Positions 63,058 to 64,000 of a stretch of 64,000 nt of DNA are shown in pieces. This DNA is from Nitrincola sp048264025 (GTDB lineage Bacteria; Pseudomonadota; Gammaproteobacteria; Pseudomonadales; Balneatricaceae): assembly GCF_048264025.1 (NCBI RefSeq), contig NZ_JBLXDN010000008.1, forward strand, positions 62,001 to 126,000. The letters run 5' to 3'. The notes beneath the pieces are model-generated. The model did not search any database. It was not told the origin of the DNA and saw only the letters and a list, made by a program, of their open reading frames with translations. The stretch's first letter is position 1, and the number at the start of each line of letters is the position of its first letter. A program made the translations under genes and the position numbers.

Positions 63058-64000
63058 TTGAACCGACATCAGCAACATCTACTGCACCTGACATATATCC
63101 GCACCCTGATTTTGTTTGTCATCTGTCTGGCGTTATATGCCGGTTTCAAACTGTTGCGGCTACAACCCGATTTACTCATGACTGGCATCAGCTTAATGGC
63201 GCTGATCGCCCTTAATCTGACCACCTATGTACGACTTCATTCAGCCTGGCCGGTGTTTGATGCTGAGCTGTTTGCTCAGCTATGTGCCGATGTGGTGATT
63301 TATGCCGCACTGCTCTACCAGTTTGGCGGAGCAACTAACCCGTTTGTATTTGTGTTACTGATTCCACTCATCATCAGTGCGACCACCCTACCACGCCACC
63401 TGACTTTATCAATGGCAGTGCTTGTAGCCGGGCTGTATACCTCCTTGCTCTTCAACCATCTACCCTTGCTGGATTTCAGTGCTGCACATCAGCACACACT
63501 CGTTCATCTGTTTAATCAGCATATCACCGGACTCTGGATCAGTTTTATCCTGACCGTCGGTGTTATCAGTATTTACGTGGTAAAAATGCGTCAGACCCTG
63601 GCCGAGCGTGACCATGACCTGAACGCCGTGCGCGAGCAACGCATCCATGATCAACAGTTGCTGGCACTGGCTACGTTGGCGGCAGGTACTGCTCACGAAC
63701 TGCGCACACCATTATCCACGCTGCGGGTGATCCTCAAGGATATGCAAACCGACCACCCTGAGCTGGATGAGGATCTGTCGCTGATGTTGCAACAGGTCGA
63801 CTGCTGCACCGACAAACTCAGAAATATGACCGACGCGGTGGCCACCGGCAAACCAGCGCCTATCCAACTTGACCAATTTCTGACACAGGTTTTGGAATCC
63901 TGGACCGTGATGCGTCCACAGGTCAGCTACACCCTGCAGCCCCTGTCGGAGCCAATTCCGATCATTAATACCAGTGTTATCCTGCAGCAAGCGCTACTGA
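63058..64000 (+). CDS. RegB/RoxS-type redox sensor histidine kinase (3' end outside window)
   Basis: The first 314 residues of a membrane sensor kinase. Translation begins at TTG 63058, 5 bases after GGAGG. About six membrane helices are followed by the RegB/PrrB/RoxS signature GGATNPF (residues 90-96, the quinone-sensing segment) and the H-box LAAGTAHELRTPLSTLRVI with His213. The kinase ATP domain continues beyond the window. Known members sense the respiratory state and phosphorylate RegA/RoxR regulators. No Cys is seen in the linker before the H-box, where RegB carries its redox Cys. It is divergent from a cytochrome c' gene. Confidence 0.85.
   Translation, partial: MNRHQQHLLHLTYIRTLILFVICLALYAGFKLLRLQPDLLMTGISLMALIALNLTTYVRLHSAWPVFDAELFAQLCADVVIYAALLYQFGGATNPFVFVLLIPLIISATTLPRHLTLSMAVLVAGLYTSLLFNHLPLLDFSAAHQHTLVHLFNQHITGLWISFILTVGVISIYVVKMRQTLAERDHDLNAVREQRIHDQQLLALATLAAGTAHELRTPLSTLRVILKDMQTDHPELDEDLSLMLQQVDCCTDKLRNMTDAVATGKPAPIQLDQFLTQVLESWTVMRPQVSYTLQPLSEPIPIINTSVILQQALL

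Noticed and set aside
1..64000. CRISPR arrays, insertion sequences, prophage or integron structures
   Set aside because: No regularly spaced repeats, transposase or integrase genes, or target-site duplications were found; the only long direct repeat is the tandem tRNA-Arg pair.

Overview
This window looks like chromosomal DNA of a marine gammaproteobacterium, probably near the Oceanospirillaceae. That placement is inferred from gene order and from protein motifs read by eye; no database search was run. Several long blocks follow the order known in Escherichia and Pseudomonas: alaS-lysC-csrA-tRNA-Ser-tRNA-Arg, recA-recX, rpoS-nlpD-pcm-surE-truD-ftsB-eno-pyrG-tilS-accA, and dnaE-rnhB-lpxB-lpxA-fabZ-lpxD-skp-bamA-rseP-cdsA-uppS-frr-pyrH-tsf-rpsB. 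A Pseudomonas-type FabY ketosynthase, a Na+-pumping oxaloacetate decarboxylase, a TRAP transporter and FlgP/FlgT-type flagellar proteins fit a marine lifestyle.

Layout. 1-4.5 kb: 3' part of a DUF1329 gene, an NlpC/P60 lipoprotein, a DEAD-box helicase and a histone-deacetylase-like hydrolase. 4.5-12.3 kb: TRAP membrane subunits (dctQM), an EamA exporter, a TakP-like TRAP binding protein and the oadGAB sodium pump. 12.6-19.4 kb: two identical tRNA-Arg(ACG), tRNA-Ser(GCU), csrA, lysC, alaS, recX, recA with a LexA box, and pncC. 19.6-22.2 kb: mutS. 22.2-33.2 kb: the rpoS/nlpD/pcm/surE/truD/ftsB/eno/pyrG/tilS/accA run, with a DUF368 (PopT-type) gene inserted. 33.3-33.9 kb: an accessory patch with an orphan membrane protein and a possibly frameshifted small gene. 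34-50.7 kb: replication, lipid A, outer-membrane assembly and translation genes. 50.9-54.4 kb: map and glnD. 54.5-56.8 kb: a flagellar operon behind a near-consensus sigma-28 promoter. 56.8-64 kb: an OmpA-like lipoprotein, fabY with a small lipoprotein, prfC-tatD, a cytochrome c' and a RegB/RoxS-type sensor kinase cut by the window end.

How the genes fit together. The oxaloacetate decarboxylase turns a decarboxylation into a sodium gradient; TRAP carriers use sodium gradients, and the TRAP binding protein here resembles the 2-oxo-acid binder TakP, so the 4.5-12.3 kb block may form a sodium/oxo-acid unit. The 37.5-47.4 kb block makes and assembles the outer membrane (lipid A, BamA, Skp, RseP).

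The most unusual feature is an absence. All three MEP-pathway isoprenoid genes that normally sit in these blocks are missing with clean joins: ispD and ispF between ftsB and truD, and dxr between cdsA and rseP. UppS, which needs isoprenoid precursors, is retained. Either the MEP genes have moved or the organism makes isopentenyl diphosphate another way.
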